DNA of 64,000 nucleotides, from the NCBI RefSeq assembly GCF_023701695.1, contig NZ_JAJOZC010000001.1, positions 4,897,894-4,961,893 of the forward strand, read 5' to 3'. This document shows, piece after piece, positions 18,131-27,960 of this stretch. The position numbers were made by a program, and so were the translations under genes. The DNA comes from Streptomyces sp. RKAG290. Its GTDB lineage: Bacteria > Actinomycetota > Actinomycetes > Streptomycetales > Streptomycetaceae. The first letter of the stretch is position 1. The number at the start of each line of letters is the position of its first letter. The notes below the pieces were generated by a model that was not told the DNA's origin, ran no database searches, and saw nothing but the letters and a program-made list of their open reading frames with translations.

Positions 18131-20731
18131 TCAGCCGGCCGCCGCCGAGTCGCACGCCTGCGCGCGCAGCCCCCGGGCCAGATCGTCCCGGGCCTCCAGC
18201 ACCAGCCGCCGCAGCGCCGGCGCGGCGTCCGCGTGCGCCGTCAGCCACTCGTCCGTCGCGGCCAGCGTCGACGGATCGTCCTGAAGGGCCGGGAACAGGC
18301 CCTTCACCACGGCCATCCCGATCTGGATCGACCGCTCGGCCCACACCCGCTCGATCGCCTCGAAGTAGGTGCCCGCGTAGGGCGCCAGCAGCTCCCGCTG
18401 CGACGACTGCGCGAAGCCCAGGATGGTGGCCTCCACCAGCGCGTTGGACAGGGCGTCCGACTCCACGACGCCCGCCCAGGCCTGCGCCTTGACCGCGGCC
18501 GACGGGCGCGAGGCCAGGCAGCGCACCTGGTGGCGCTTGCCGGACGCCGTGTCGTCGCGGGCCAGCTCGGCCCCGATCGCCGACTCGTCCGCCAGGCCGT
18601 GCGAGGCCAGCGGGGACAGGAACGCCCACCGGAGCTCCTGGTCGACGTCGAGCCCGTCGATCCGGGCCGTCGCGTCCAGCAGCCCGGACAGCAGCTGGAA
18701 GTCCGAGTCCGACGTGGCGACCGCCGCGAAGAACCGGGCCCAGGCCAGCTGGTGCTCACTGCCCGGCGCCGCGAGCCGCAGCTCCCGCAGTGCGCCCTCG
18801 GCCAGCGACCGGCTGCCCTCCTCACGCCACGCCGGCGAGGCGTAGTGCACCAGCGCGGTCCGGGTCCAGGCGTGCAGCATCTGCAGGACACCGATGTCCG
18901 TCTCCCGGCCGGAGAAGGCCAGGACCAGCGAGACGAAGTCGCGGGCCGGCATCAGCCCGTCCCGGGTCAGGTTCCACAGCGCCGACCAGCACAGGGCCCG
19001 CGCGAGCGGGTCCGTGATGTCACCGAGGTGCGAGCGCAGCGTGGCCAGCGACGCCTCGTCGAAGCGGACCTTGCAGTACGTCAGGTCGTCGTCGTTGACG
19101 AGGATCAGCTCGGGCCGCTCGGCCCCGGCCAGCTCCGCGATCACAGTGCGCGGCCCCGCCACGTCCACCTCGGCCCGTGCGTAGCGCACCAGGTCGCCGT
19201 CGGCGGCGCGCCGGTACAGGCCGACCGCGACCCGGTGCGGGCGCAGCTCCGGGTGCGACTCCGCCGCCTCCTGGAGGACCGCCAGCTCGGTGATCCGGTC
19301 CGCCGCGTCGTACGTCACCAGCGGGGTCAGCGAGTTGACGCCCGCGGTCTGCAGCCAGGAGCGCGACCAGCCGGACATGTCCCGGCCGGACGTCTGCGCC
19401 AGCACCGACAGCAGGTCGCCCAGCTGCGTGTTGCCGTACGCGTGCTTCTTGAAGTAGCGGCGGGCGCCCTCCAGGAACGCGTCCCGTCCCACGTACGCCA
19501 CCAGCTGCTTGAGCACCGAGGCGCCCTTGGCGTAGGTGATGCCGTCGAAGTTGAGCTTGGCGTCCTCCAGGTCACGGATGTCGGCCGTGATCGGGTGGGT
19601 GGACGGCAGCTGGTCGGCGCGGTAGGCCCAGGACTTGCGGTTGTTGGCGAAGGTGATCCAGCCGTCCTGGAAACGGGTCGACTCCACCATGGCGAAGACA
19701 CCCATGAAGTCGGCGAACGACTCCTTGAGCCACAGGTCGTCCCACCACTGCATGGTGACGAGGTCGCCGAACCACATGTGCGCCATCTCGTGCAGGATGA
19801 CGTTGGCACGGCCCTCGTACGCCGCCTGCGTCACCTTCCCGCGGAAGATGTACTCCTCGCGGAACGTGACACAGCCCGGGTTCTCCATCGCGCCGAGGTT
19901 GTACTCGGGCACGAACGCCTGGTCGTACTTCCCGAACGGGTACGGGTAGTCGAAGTTGTCGTGGAAGAAGTCCAGGCCCTGCTTGGTGATCAGGAAGACG
20001 TCGTCCGCGTCGAAGTGCCGGGCGAGCCCCTTGCGGCACAGCGCGCCGAGCGGGATCTCCAGCTTCGTGCCGTCGTCGAAGGTGCGGGTGTAGGAGTCGG
20101 TCACGTAGTGGTACGGACCGGCCACGATCGCCGTGATGTACGTGGAGATCGGCTTCGTCTCGGCGAACTGCCACACCCCGCCGTCCCGCGACTCCTCGGC
20201 CCCGTTGCTCCAGACCGTCCACGCCTCGGGCGCCGTCACCCGGAAGCGGAAGGGGGCCTTGAGGTCGGGCTGCTCGAAGTTGGCGAAGACGCGCCGCGAG
20301 TCCGCCGGCTCGTACTGCGTGTAGAGGTAGACCTCGCCGTCCTCCGGGTCGACGAACCGGTGCATCCCCTCGCCGGTCCGGCTGTACGCGCACTGCGCGT
20401 CGACCACCAGGACGTGCTCGCCCTCCGCCAGGTCCGCCAGCGCCACCCGGCTGCCGTCGAAGACGGCCGCCGGGTCCAGCGCCGTGCCGTTCAGCGTCAC
20501 CGCGTTCACCGCGGGCGCGATCAGGTCGGCGAAGGTCGTCGCCCCGGCACGTGCCGTGCGGAACCGGATCGTGGTCACCGAGCGGAACGTCCGCGGGGCG
20601 GCGCTCCCCCCGCCGTCCCCGTCGGCCTCACCGACGGCGGACCGGACATCGAGCACGACGTCGTAACCGTCGACGGTCAGCAGCTCGGCCCGCTCGCGGG
20701 CCTCGTCGCGGGACAGGTTTTCACCGGGCAC
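18131..20731 (-). CDS. pepN: Aminopeptidase N (M1 metallopeptidase), copy 2
   Basis: This second M1 aminopeptidase has 866 residues. GAMEN is at 280-284, and the zinc site HEMAH at 314-318 with Glu337 in KES. It starts from a GTG at 20731 with AAAGGAG upstream. Compared with copy 1 it shares the whole layout (PGxNLxRxEAxERAxLLTVDxY at the start) but has an insertion after residue 35 (GEADGDGGGSAAP) and a different GAMEN context (NLGAMENPGCVTF against NAGAMENAGAVTI). It is a diverged paralogue rather than a recent duplicate and may have a different residue preference. It is cytoplasmic. Confidence 0.95.
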   Translation of the reverse strand: MPGENLSRDEARERAELLTVDGYDVVLDVRSAVGEADGDGGGSAAPRTFRSVTTIRFRTARAGATTFADLIAPAVNAVTLNGTALDPAAVFDGSRVALADLAEGEHVLVVDAQCAYSRTGEGMHRFVDPEDGEVYLYTQYEPADSRRVFANFEQPDLKAPFRFRVTAPEAWTVWSNGAEESRDGGVWQFAETKPISTYITAIVAGPYHYVTDSYTRTFDDGTKLEIPLGALCRKGLARHFDADDVFLITKQGLDFFHDNFDYPYPFGKYDQAFVPEYNLGAMENPGCVTFREEYIFRGKVTQAAYEGRANVILHEMAHMWFGDLVTMQWWDDLWLKESFADFMGVFAMVESTRFQDGWITFANNRKSWAYRADQLPSTHPITADIRDLEDAKLNFDGITYAKGASVLKQLVAYVGRDAFLEGARRYFKKHAYGNTQLGDLLSVLAQTSGRDMSGWSRSWLQTAGVNSLTPLVTYDAADRITELAVLQEAAESHPELRPHRVAVGLYRRAADGDLVRYARAEVDVAGPRTVIAELAGAERPELILVNDDDLTYCKVRFDEASLATLRSHLGDITDPLARALCWSALWNLTRDGLMPARDFVSLVLAFSGRETDIGVLQMLHAWTRTALVHYASPAWREEGSRSLAEGALRELRLAAPGSEHQLAWARFFAAVATSDSDFQLLSGLLDATARIDGLDVDQELRWAFLSPLASHGLADESAIGAELARDDTASGKRHQVRCLASRPSAAVKAQAWAGVVESDALSNALVEATILGFAQSSQRELLAPYAGTYFEAIERVWAERSIQIGMAVVKGLFPALQDDPSTLAATDEWLTAHADAAPALRRLVLEARDDLARGLRAQACDSAAAG

Positions 20732-20863
20732 GAGCACACTCCTTTGTGTCACGTTCGAATACTTTGATCCTCCCATGCCGCCTCCCGGCCCGGCATGCGG
20801 GAATGGCCGGACCGTCCCTCGGCGTTCTCGCGGACAGATGCGATCGGTCCTTCGAGGAGAGAC

Positions 20864-21514
20864 ATGTCTGAGAACAGCACGGCAACCGGCAAGATCCCTG
20901 CCGACTTCTGGTTCGACCCGCTCTGCCCCTGGGCCTGGATGACCTCCCGCTGGATCCTGGAAGTGGAGAAGGTCCGCGACATCGAGGTCCGGTGGCACGT
21001 GATGAGCCTCGCCGTGCTCAACGAGAACCGGCTCGACGAGCTGCCCGAGGAATACCGCGACATGCTGGAGAACAAGGCCTGGGGCCCGGTACGAGTGGTG
21101 ATCGCCGCCCAGCAGAAGCACGGCGACGACATCGTCGGCCCCCTCTACACCGCGCTCGGCACCCGTTTCCACAACCAGGGCGAGGGCCCCACCCGCGAGG
21201 CCGTCGTGGGCGCGCTGAAGGACGTCGGACTGCCGGCCGAGCTCGCGGAGTACGCCGACTCCGACGCCTTCGACACCGAGCTGCGCGCCTCCCACCAGGA
21301 GGGCATCGACAAGGTCGGCCAGGACGTCGGCACCCCGGTCATCGCCGTGCCCGGCGCGGACGGTGAGCAGGTCGCCTTCTTCGGCCCCGTCGTCACCCCC
21401 GCCCCGAAGGGCGAGGCGGCGGCGAAGCTGTGGGACGGCACGCTGCTCGTCGCCTCGGTCCCCGGCTTCTACGAGATCAAGCGGACCCGGACCGCCGGAC
21501 CCAGCTTCGAGTGA
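20864..21514 (+). CDS. DsbA-like mycothiol-dependent reductase (Rv2466c family), CPWA active site
   Basis: The 216-residue protein is very close in pattern to the mycobacterial mycothiol-dependent nitroreductase Rv2466c: ADFWFDPLCPWAWMTSRWIL, HVMSLAVLNENR, WGPVRV, LYTALGTRFHNQG, GTPVIAV and a C-terminal FYEIKRTRT. It has a thioredoxin fold with a helical insert and is cytoplasmic. Rv2466c has a CPWC redox motif; here the second Cys is Ala (CPWA), leaving one active-site thiol. A mono-thiol mechanism through mixed disulfide with mycothiol is plausible. GAGGAGA precedes the ATG. It is divergent from pepN copy 2. Confidence 0.88.
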   Translation: MSENSTATGKIPADFWFDPLCPWAWMTSRWILEVEKVRDIEVRWHVMSLAVLNENRLDELPEEYRDMLENKAWGPVRVVIAAQQKHGDDIVGPLYTALGTRFHNQGEGPTREAVVGALKDVGLPAELAEYADSDAFDTELRASHQEGIDKVGQDVGTPVIAVPGADGEQVAFFGPVVTPAPKGEAAAKLWDGTLLVASVPGFYEIKRTRTAGPSFE

Positions 21515-21519
21515 CCCGA

Positions 21520-21549
21520 CGGGTGCGGGCTCCGCGGAGCCCGCACCCG
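21520..21549. terminator. Bidirectional terminator between convergent genes
   Basis: A perfect inverted repeat begins CGGGTGCGGGCTCCG and is followed at once by its complement (15-base arms). It lies between the DsbA-like gene and the DUF4240 gene and can serve both. Confidence 0.7.
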
Positions 21550-21554
21550 CTGTC

Positions 21555-22088
21555 TCACCCGTACAGCGCGTCCAGCCGCGGCAGCCGCCGCGCTATCTGC
21601 TCCTCGTCGTCGAAGTCGAAGTCCCACTCCGGGTCCAGGGCGGGGTACTCGACCGTGAACGAGTCCTCGGGCAGGTCCTCACCGGTCACCTCCCGGTAGG
21701 CGTCCCAGGCGACCCCGAGCAGTTGCTCGCACTCCGCCTCCATGCCCTCGTTCGCCGCCTCCTTGACCGACGGCAGCTCCGCCAGCGAGTCCGGATCGGC
21801 GACCGCGCGCTCGAACACCGTGCGGCCCTGGGCTATCAGCCAGCCGCGGAAGTCGTCGAACCCGTCGTCGGAGCATCCGCCGTTGATCGTGTACGCGGCG
21901 GCCCAGAGCGGGGCCCGGTAGGACACCGCCATCAGGTCCCACAACAACTGCTGTGCGACGACGATGTCGTGCACGGGCCGTTCGGCGAGCAGCTCCGAGA
22001 CCCGCTCGGCCACCGCCTCCGCGTCCGCCGGGTCGGTGACCAGGGCACGGGCGTCGTCGATCAGCTTCCAGAAGTCCATGGTGTCCAT
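21555..22088 (-). CDS. DUF4240 domain protein
   Basis: The 177-residue acidic soluble protein begins MDTMDFWKLIDDARA and matches DUF4240 (FWxLIxxAR near the start, then YTINGGCSDDGFDDFRGWLIAQGR, and AEEYEx-like AECEQLLGVAWDAY). No activity is known for the family. Starts at 22100, 22088 and 22079 are all possible; none has a clear ribosome site and 22088 is a compromise. The C-terminal tail is strongly acidic (DPEWDFDFDDEEQ). Confidence 0.75.
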   Translation of the reverse strand: MDTMDFWKLIDDARALVTDPADAEAVAERVSELLAERPVHDIVVAQQLLWDLMAVSYRAPLWAAAYTINGGCSDDGFDDFRGWLIAQGRTVFERAVADPDSLAELPSVKEAANEGMEAECEQLLGVAWDAYREVTGEDLPEDSFTVEYPALDPEWDFDFDDEEQIARRLPRLDALYG

Positions 22089-22226
22089 GGAGTTCAGCAT
22101 GGCGCAGGGGTCTGACAGTGCGGCCGCGCGCCCCCTCCCGGGTCCCGGGCCGGCGCCGCCGGAGTTCACACGCACGTCACGCCGGACCCTTGCCGCGGAC
22201 TCGAACTCTCGTTCATGATCTGCGGC

Positions 22227-23597
22227 ATGCCAGCCGACGTCCGAACGGACGTGCCACCGGGACCCCTGCCCGGCCCCCACCTGCCGCGACGGGTCCGGGT
22301 CGGATACGGGCTCGGCTCGCTGTGCACCGGCACCTTCGCCACGGTGCCCGGCCTGATCCTGCTCTACTACCTCACCAACGTCCTGGCCGTGCCGGCCGCC
22401 GTCGCGGGCGCCGCCGTGTTCCTGCCGAAGGCCTGGGACGTGCTGATCAACCCGCTCGTCGGCGCCGTCTCGGACCGCAGCCGGCTGCGCGGCGGTCCAC
22501 GACGCCCCTTCCTGCTGATCGGCGCCTGCACCCTGCCGCCGCTCTTCGCCCTGCTCTTCGCCGCCCCGCCGCTGCGGGGCGCGGCCGCCGCCGGCTACGT
22601 GGCGGCCCTGTTCCTGCTGGCCGCCACCGCCTACGCCGTGTTCCAGGTGCCGTACGTGACGATGCCCGCCGAGATGACCGAGGACCCCGGTGAGCGCCGC
22701 CGGGTCCTCGGCTGGCGGGTGACCTTCCTCGGTGTCGCCATCCTGCTGTCCGGCGCGCTGGCCCCCGCGATCGCGCACGCCGACGGCGACACCCCCGCGA
22801 GCTACCGGCTGATGGGCCTCGCCGTCGCCGCGCTGCTCGCCGTCGGCATGTTCGGGGCCTGGTTCACCACCCGCTGGGCGCCGGCCCTCACCCGCAGCGA
22901 GGCCGAGCCGTCCCTGCGCGCCCAGCTCGCCGCCGCCCGCTCCAGCAGGCCCTTCTGCCACCTCGTCGCGATGTGGACGCTCCAGGCCCTGGCGATCGGG
23001 GTGATGCTCGCGGGCGTCCAGTACTTCGCCACGTACACCCTCGGCTCGGCGAGCGCCGTCACCCCGCTCTTCGCCTGCATGATCGGCCCGCTGGTGCTGT
23101 TCATGCCGCTCTGGAACCGGCTGGCCCGGCTGCGTTCCACCACGTACGCCCAGTGGTGCGCCTCGCTGCTGTACCTCGCCGGGGCGATCGCGCTCGCCTT
23201 CACCCGGCAGGGCGGCCCGGCCCTCGGCTACGCGGCCGTCGCGGTGATCGGAATCGCCTACGCCGGGCTCCAGCTGCTGCCGCTGACCATGCTGGCGGAC
23301 ACCCTCGCCGACGACGTCGCGCGGACCGGGAAGCGGCGGGCCGCGACGTTCACCGGGCTGTGGACCGCCGCGGAGACCCTGGCCTTCGCGCTGGGCGCCG
23401 GGGTGTTCGCCCTCGTCCTGGCCCTGACCGGGTTCCGTTCCTCGGACGCCGGGCACCGGGTCGACCAGCCCGGTGCCGCGCTGACCGGGATCACCGTCGG
23501 CATGAGTGTGCTGCCCGCCGTCCTGGCCGCCGCGAGCCTGTGGCTGCTGCACCGCTACGAAGACCCACTCCAGGAAGAGCCCGCCCATGCCGACTGA
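22227..23597 (+). CDS. GPH/MFS-type cation symporter
   Basis: The protein has about 456 residues and twelve predicted membrane helices. The N-terminal motif GLGSLCTGTFATVPGLILLYYLTNVL and the loop WDVLINPLVGAVSDRSRLRGGPRRPFLLIGA are characteristic of glycoside-pentoside-hexuronide symporters (MFS_2). A second family loop is EMTEDPGERRRVLGWR. The substrate cannot be read. Its last codons overlap the start of the PLP decarboxylase by 11 bases, so the two are translationally coupled and may handle the same or linked compounds. An in-frame ATG at 22215 is an alternative start. Confidence 0.85.
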   Translation: MPADVRTDVPPGPLPGPHLPRRVRVGYGLGSLCTGTFATVPGLILLYYLTNVLAVPAAVAGAAVFLPKAWDVLINPLVGAVSDRSRLRGGPRRPFLLIGACTLPPLFALLFAAPPLRGAAAAGYVAALFLLAATAYAVFQVPYVTMPAEMTEDPGERRRVLGWRVTFLGVAILLSGALAPAIAHADGDTPASYRLMGLAVAALLAVGMFGAWFTTRWAPALTRSEAEPSLRAQLAAARSSRPFCHLVAMWTLQALAIGVMLAGVQYFATYTLGSASAVTPLFACMIGPLVLFMPLWNRLARLRSTTYAQWCASLLYLAGAIALAFTRQGGPALGYAAVAVIGIAYAGLQLLPLTMLADTLADDVARTGKRRAATFTGLWTAAETLAFALGAGVFALVLALTGFRSSDAGHRVDQPGAALTGITVGMSVLPAVLAAASLWLLHRYEDPLQEEPAHAD

Positions 23598-25050
23598 TCC
23601 CGCACCCGCCGTGCCCGCCGCGGACGTCCTCGCCGAACTCACCGCCCTGCGCGGCGCCGACGCGCCCACCCGGGGCGGCCGGACGTTCGCCTACGTCTAC
23701 GACGCGGGCCTGGCGGGCCTCGACGAGCTGGCGGCCGCCGCCTACAGCGCGTACGCGACCGTCAACGGCCTGGACCCCACGGTCTTCCCGAGCGTCGCCC
23801 GGCTGGAGAACGACGTGGTGGGCGCGGCGGCCGCGCTGCTGGGCGTGCCGGGTGCGCAGGGCACGTTCACCAGCGGCGGCACGGAGTCGATCCTGCTGGC
23901 GGTGAAGACCGCGCGCGACCACGCCAGGTCCGAACGCGGGGTGACCGAGCCCCAGTTGGTGCTGCCCTCCACCGCCCACGCGGCCTTCCACAAGGCGGCC
24001 GCCTATCTGGGCCTGGAACCGGTCGTGGTACCCGTCGACCCCGTGACGTACCGGGCCGACGCCACCGCCATGGCCGCGGCGATCACCTCGCGCACCGCCC
24101 TCGTGGTCGCCTCGGCACCCTCGTACGCGCACGGCGTGATCGACCCGGTCCCCGAGATCGCCGCAGCCGCCGCCGAGCGGGGCGTGCTGTGCCATGTGGA
24201 CGCCTGCATCGGCGGCTGGATCCTGCCCCACCTGCGGCGTGCGGGCCGCCAGGTACCGCCGTTCGACCTCTCCGTACCCGGCGTCACCTCGCTCTCCGTG
24301 GACCTGCACAAGTACGGCTACGCGGACAAGGGCGCCTCCGTGGTGCTCTACCGGGACGCCGCACTCCGCCGCCACCAGTACTTCGCCCACGCGGGCTGGC
24401 CCGGCTACCCGGTCGTCAACCCGACCGTCCAGGGCACCAAGTCGGCAGGGCTGCTGGCACAGGCGTGGGCGGTGCTGCGGTACGTCGGCGAGGACGGCTA
24501 CACCGCGCTGGCCGGCCGGGTGGCCGAGGCCTCCGACCGGCTGCTCGCGGGGCTGCGCGCGAGGGCGGACGTACGGGTGCTCGGCGACCCGGCGGCGGGG
24601 CTCGTCGCCTTCACGGTCCTCGACGCTCCGGGCGGCGCACCCTGGCTGAGCCTGCTGCTGCACCTCGCGGACGAGATGCGGGAGCGCGGCTGGTACCTCC
24701 AGCCGCAGCTCTCCTTCGACGGCCTGCCGCCCAACCTCCACCTCACCCTGACCCCGGCCACGGTCGGCCAGGTGGACGCCCTGCTCACCGACCTCGACGC
24801 GGCCCTGGGCACGGCCCGCGCCCTGCCCCCGGTCGCGGTGGACCCCGCCCTCGCCGAGCTGGCCGCCGGGCTCGACCCGTCGAAGCTGGGCCCCGACGAG
24901 ATCGAGGCGGTACTGGCCTTCGCGGGCCTCACCGGCGACGGCGGCCTGCCGGCCCGGATGGCCCCGGTCCTGATCCTGCTGGACGCCCTGCCCGGCCCGC
25001 TGAAGGAGCGGCTGCTCGCGGAGTTCGTGGGCTCGGTCTTCCGGATCTGA
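23587..25050 (+). CDS. PLP-dependent group II decarboxylase / sphingosine-1-phosphate lyase-like enzyme
   Basis: The 487-residue enzyme is a fold-type I PLP protein of the S1P-lyase/glutamate decarboxylase superfamily. FTSGGTESILLAVKTAR binds the cofactor phosphate, HVDACIGGWILP holds the cofactor Asp, and VDLHKYGYADKGASVVLY contains the PLP lysine. The start overlaps the end of the transporter gene, with AGGAAGAG upstream. The reaction is cleavage or decarboxylation of an amino compound, substrate unknown; close bacterial relatives are often mislabelled as aminotransferases. Pairing with a GPH transporter suggests uptake and degradation of one substrate (inference). Confidence 0.85.
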   Translation: MPTDPAPAVPAADVLAELTALRGADAPTRGGRTFAYVYDAGLAGLDELAAAAYSAYATVNGLDPTVFPSVARLENDVVGAAAALLGVPGAQGTFTSGGTESILLAVKTARDHARSERGVTEPQLVLPSTAHAAFHKAAAYLGLEPVVVPVDPVTYRADATAMAAAITSRTALVVASAPSYAHGVIDPVPEIAAAAAERGVLCHVDACIGGWILPHLRRAGRQVPPFDLSVPGVTSLSVDLHKYGYADKGASVVLYRDAALRRHQYFAHAGWPGYPVVNPTVQGTKSAGLLAQAWAVLRYVGEDGYTALAGRVAEASDRLLAGLRARADVRVLGDPAAGLVAFTVLDAPGGAPWLSLLLHLADEMRERGWYLQPQLSFDGLPPNLHLTLTPATVGQVDALLTDLDAALGTARALPPVAVDPALAELAAGLDPSKLGPDEIEAVLAFAGLTGDGGLPARMAPVLILLDALPGPLKERLLAEFVGSVFRI

Positions 25051-25140
25051 GGGCGGCTCCGCCGTCGTCGCGGTCCCCGTCCTCGCCGAAGCCGCCGCGG
25101 GTGCGGCCAGGAGCTCCCCGGGGGGAGGGGCGCTTCCCGG

Positions 25141-26619
25141 TCAGTCGACGAGGAAGTCCACCTCACCCGGCTCCGTCTCCATGGCCTGGCGGTCGAGCCT
25201 CAGCATCAAGGTGAGGAACAGGCCGCCCAGGAACAGCAGGCCCACCACGATCACGACGGAGACGAACGCCTCGCCCGGCGTCACCAGGACGAACAGTGCG
25301 ACGAGCGTCCACACCAGAGCGCAGACCGCGACCGGCAGTTCGAAGCGGCCCAGGTCGAAGGCGCCCTTCTTGCGGCCCAGGCGTCCGCGCACCGTCAGGT
25401 AGAGCACGATGGTCGAGCCGTAGGTGATCGCGGGGAGGATGGTCGAGGCCGTGATCAGCTCCAGCAGCGCGGCACCCGGCAGCGCGACCATCAGGACGAC
25501 ACCCAGGGCGAAGACCAGCACGGTCGCCGGGACAGGGGTCCTCGTACGGGGGTTCACCCGCCGCATCAGCCGGTGCGCGGGGAAGCGCCCGTCGCGCGAC
25601 ATCGCGAAGACGAGCCGCGAGCACGCGACCATCACCACGATCCCGGCGCCGAAGAACGCGAGGGTGATCGCGACCAGCACCGCCCTCTCCGTCGCCGGAC
25701 CGAGCTGGTCCCGCATGATCGCCGCGACCGGTGAGCCGGCGGCGCTGATCCGGGGGATGTCGTCGATCGCGAGGGTGAGCGTGATCAGGAACAGCATGCC
25801 CAGGACACCGGCAGCCACCACCGATCCCACGATCGCGCGCGGAACGGCGCGGAACGGGTCCTTGGCCTCCTCGGCCAGGTTCGCCGCCGAGTCGAAACCG
25901 ACAAGGGTCGCCAGCCCCATGATCATCGCGAGCATCAGCCCGCCGCCGACCGCGAAGTAGTCGGGGGTGCCCTCGACGACACCGCGGGAGGTCAGGTTGC
26001 CGGCCGCGCCGTCGCCCGTGACGGCCACGGCGATGACGAGCGCGATCGCCACCACCACGACGAGCGCCAGTTCGAGCCCCACCGCGACGGTGTTGATCAG
26101 GCTGACGAGGCGGGTGGAGGCCACGGCGATCGCGGTCTGGACGAGCAGCACCACGAGGGTGATCAGGCGCGCGGTGTCCTCGTCCGGCGCGATGCCGGCG
26201 AGCGGCATGAACGCCTGGCTCGCGAGCGCGTTGTCGATCGCCACCACGCCGATCGCCAGGTAACAGAAGGTCAGCCACCCGAAGCACCAGCCGACCTTCG
26301 GGCTGGCCAGCCGCGAGGCCCATTGGTAGGAGGAACCGCTGAGCGGAATACGGGCCGCGAACTGAGCGACCACCAACGCCACCAGGGTCTGTCCCACTGC
26401 CACGACGATCCACAGCCAGATCCCGACCGGCCCGGCGGTCAGCAGTACTTCGTCGAATGTGGCGAAGATGCCGACCGCCACCGAGATGAACGCGAACGAG
26501 ATCGCGAACACCTGGAAGGAGCCGAGCGTCCGCTTCAGTTCCTGCCGGTAGCCTCCCGCCTCGACGGGCCCCGCATCGCCCTGGGCGTCGGACGAGGACT
26601 CCACCACCGCAGCCACCAC
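25141..26619 (-). CDS. APC-family amino-acid/polyamine permease
   Basis: The 492-residue protein has about twelve membrane helices. The first helices read VFAISFAFISVAVGIFATFDE, then LSGSSYQWASRLASPKVGWCFGW, typical of the amino acid-choline transporter branch of the APC superfamily. The helix 6 region has GFDSAANLAEEAKDP, the conserved EEAxxP loop. It starts from a GTG at 26619 with GAAAGG just upstream. The substrate is unknown; the choice between amino acids, choline and polyamines is open. It is convergent with the PLP decarboxylase gene. Confidence 0.88.
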   Translation of the reverse strand: MVAAVVESSSDAQGDAGPVEAGGYRQELKRTLGSFQVFAISFAFISVAVGIFATFDEVLLTAGPVGIWLWIVVAVGQTLVALVVAQFAARIPLSGSSYQWASRLASPKVGWCFGWLTFCYLAIGVVAIDNALASQAFMPLAGIAPDEDTARLITLVVLLVQTAIAVASTRLVSLINTVAVGLELALVVVVAIALVIAVAVTGDGAAGNLTSRGVVEGTPDYFAVGGGLMLAMIMGLATLVGFDSAANLAEEAKDPFRAVPRAIVGSVVAAGVLGMLFLITLTLAIDDIPRISAAGSPVAAIMRDQLGPATERAVLVAITLAFFGAGIVVMVACSRLVFAMSRDGRFPAHRLMRRVNPRTRTPVPATVLVFALGVVLMVALPGAALLELITASTILPAITYGSTIVLYLTVRGRLGRKKGAFDLGRFELPVAVCALVWTLVALFVLVTPGEAFVSVVIVVGLLFLGGLFLTLMLRLDRQAMETEPGEVDFLVD

Positions 26620-26813
26620 ACCTTTCAGGCCCCTCCGGTGCCCGAGGCACTCGGCGGCAGAGACCGACAGTGCACCATATTCACCCGCTTCGGCCGCTAT
26701 GTTCCGTTTGGCCCACGCGAACCGCCGTACGGATGCCGGACCGTCCCCCGCCGCGCCGCGCCGGGCCGGCCGGGACGCGGAGGTCCGGATCCCCGCGGCC
26801 TCGTCGAAGCCGG

Positions 26814-26833
26814 CCGGCCGCAGCGGCGGCCGG
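26814..26833 (-). terminator. Possible terminator after the aldo/keto reductase
   Basis: CCGGCCGC and GCGGCCGG flank a four-base loop (AGCG), 15 bases beyond the stop codon. There is no T-run. Confidence 0.45.
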
Positions 26834-26847
26834 GGGAGGGGACCGGG

Positions 26848-27813
26848 TCAGGAGTAGAAGTCCCGCTGCCAGCGGTGCTTGGCCAGCACGTCGAGCTGCT
26901 CGGCGGAGAGCGGACGCCCGTCGCTCAGCGCGGTGTTGCGCTCCACGTTGCGCACGCTGCGCATGCCGGGGATGACGGTGGAGACCGCGGGCGAACTCAG
27001 CACGAACCGCAGCGCGTGCTCCGCGATGGCGTCCGGCTCGATGCCCAGGTCCGCGACGATCGCCGCCACTCGCCGCTCCACCTGGGCCGGGCGGTCGTCA
27101 CGGAAGTAGCGGTTGCGCCAGTCGCCCTCGGGGAACGTCGTGCCGGCGGTGATGCTGCCGGTCAGCCCGCCCTCGTCCAGCGCCACCCGGACGATCACCC
27201 CGACGCCGTGCTCCTCGCAGGCCGGCAGCAGTTCGTCGCCCGGCGCCTGGTCGAACACGTTGTAGATGACCTGCACGCTGTCCACCGCACCGCTGCGCAC
27301 GAGTGCGAGGGCGCTCTCGGGCCGGTGGTCGTTGACGGAGACCCCGAACAGGCGGATCTTTCCCTCCTGCTTCAGCTCGGCCACCGTCTCCAGCCAGTCC
27401 CCGCGCCCCACCCACTCGTCGCTCCAGACGTGGAACTGGAACACGTCGAAGTGGTCCAGCCCGGAGGTGCGCAGGCTGGTCTCCAGGCTCGTACGGATGT
27501 ACTCGCCCGGGAACGCCTGTGCCGGGTCGGTACCGTCCGCCGGAGGCCACACCCCGTTCTTCGGCGGCACCTTGGTCGCGACCAGTACCTCGTCACCGGG
27601 CCGCCCGCGCACCACCTGCCCGACGATGCGCTCGCTCTCGCCGTAGCCGCGCGCCGTGTCGATGAAGTTCACGCCGAGATCGACGGCCCGGTTGAGGGCG
27701 CGCACGGACTCGTCCTCCGTGGCACCCACCCAACTGGACTCGCCGATGCCCCACGCGCCGTAGCCGATCTCGGACACCGACAGGCCGCTGCGTCCCAGTT
27801 CGCGATAGCGCAC
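26848..27813 (-). CDS. Aldo/keto reductase
   Basis: The 321-residue NADPH-dependent oxidoreductase has an AKR (TIM-barrel) fold. Family signatures are [22 protein letters not shown], the catalytic Asp and Tyr in [16 protein letters not shown], the Lys in VATKVPP, and a His in FQFHVW. The C-terminal NADP-binding stretch is [17 protein letters not shown] place the start at the GTG 27813, because GGAGG lies six bases before it; an ATG two codons upstream would touch the ribosome site. The substrate is unknown. It follows the MOSC gene on the same strand after about 145 bases. Confidence 0.88.
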   Translation of the reverse strand: MRYRELGRSGLSVSEIGYGAWGIGESSWVGATEDESVRALNRAVDLGVNFIDTARGYGESERIVGQVVRGRPGDEVLVATKVPPKNGVWPPADGTDPAQAFPGEYIRTSLETSLRTSGLDHFDVFQFHVWSDEWVGRGDWLETVAELKQEGKIRLFGVSVNDHRPESALALVRSGAVDSVQVIYNVFDQAPGDELLPACEEHGVGVIVRVALDEGGLTGSITAGTTFPEGDWRNRYFRDDRPAQVERRVAAIVADLGIEPDAIAEHALRFVLSSPAVSTVIPGMRSVRNVERNTALSDGRPLSAEQLDVLAKHRWQRDFYS

Positions 27814-27960
27814 AATCATCCTCCACGTCGTGGTTCCCGGGCCGGCCGGAGCCGAAGCGCCGTGCCGGAAATCGCTTTGACGATAGGCGACTTGGGCGTC
27901 GCGGGCAGTTGGATATCCCTCCGTGCTGTCCGTCCTCGCCGCAGGTGGCTGGGCGAGGAC

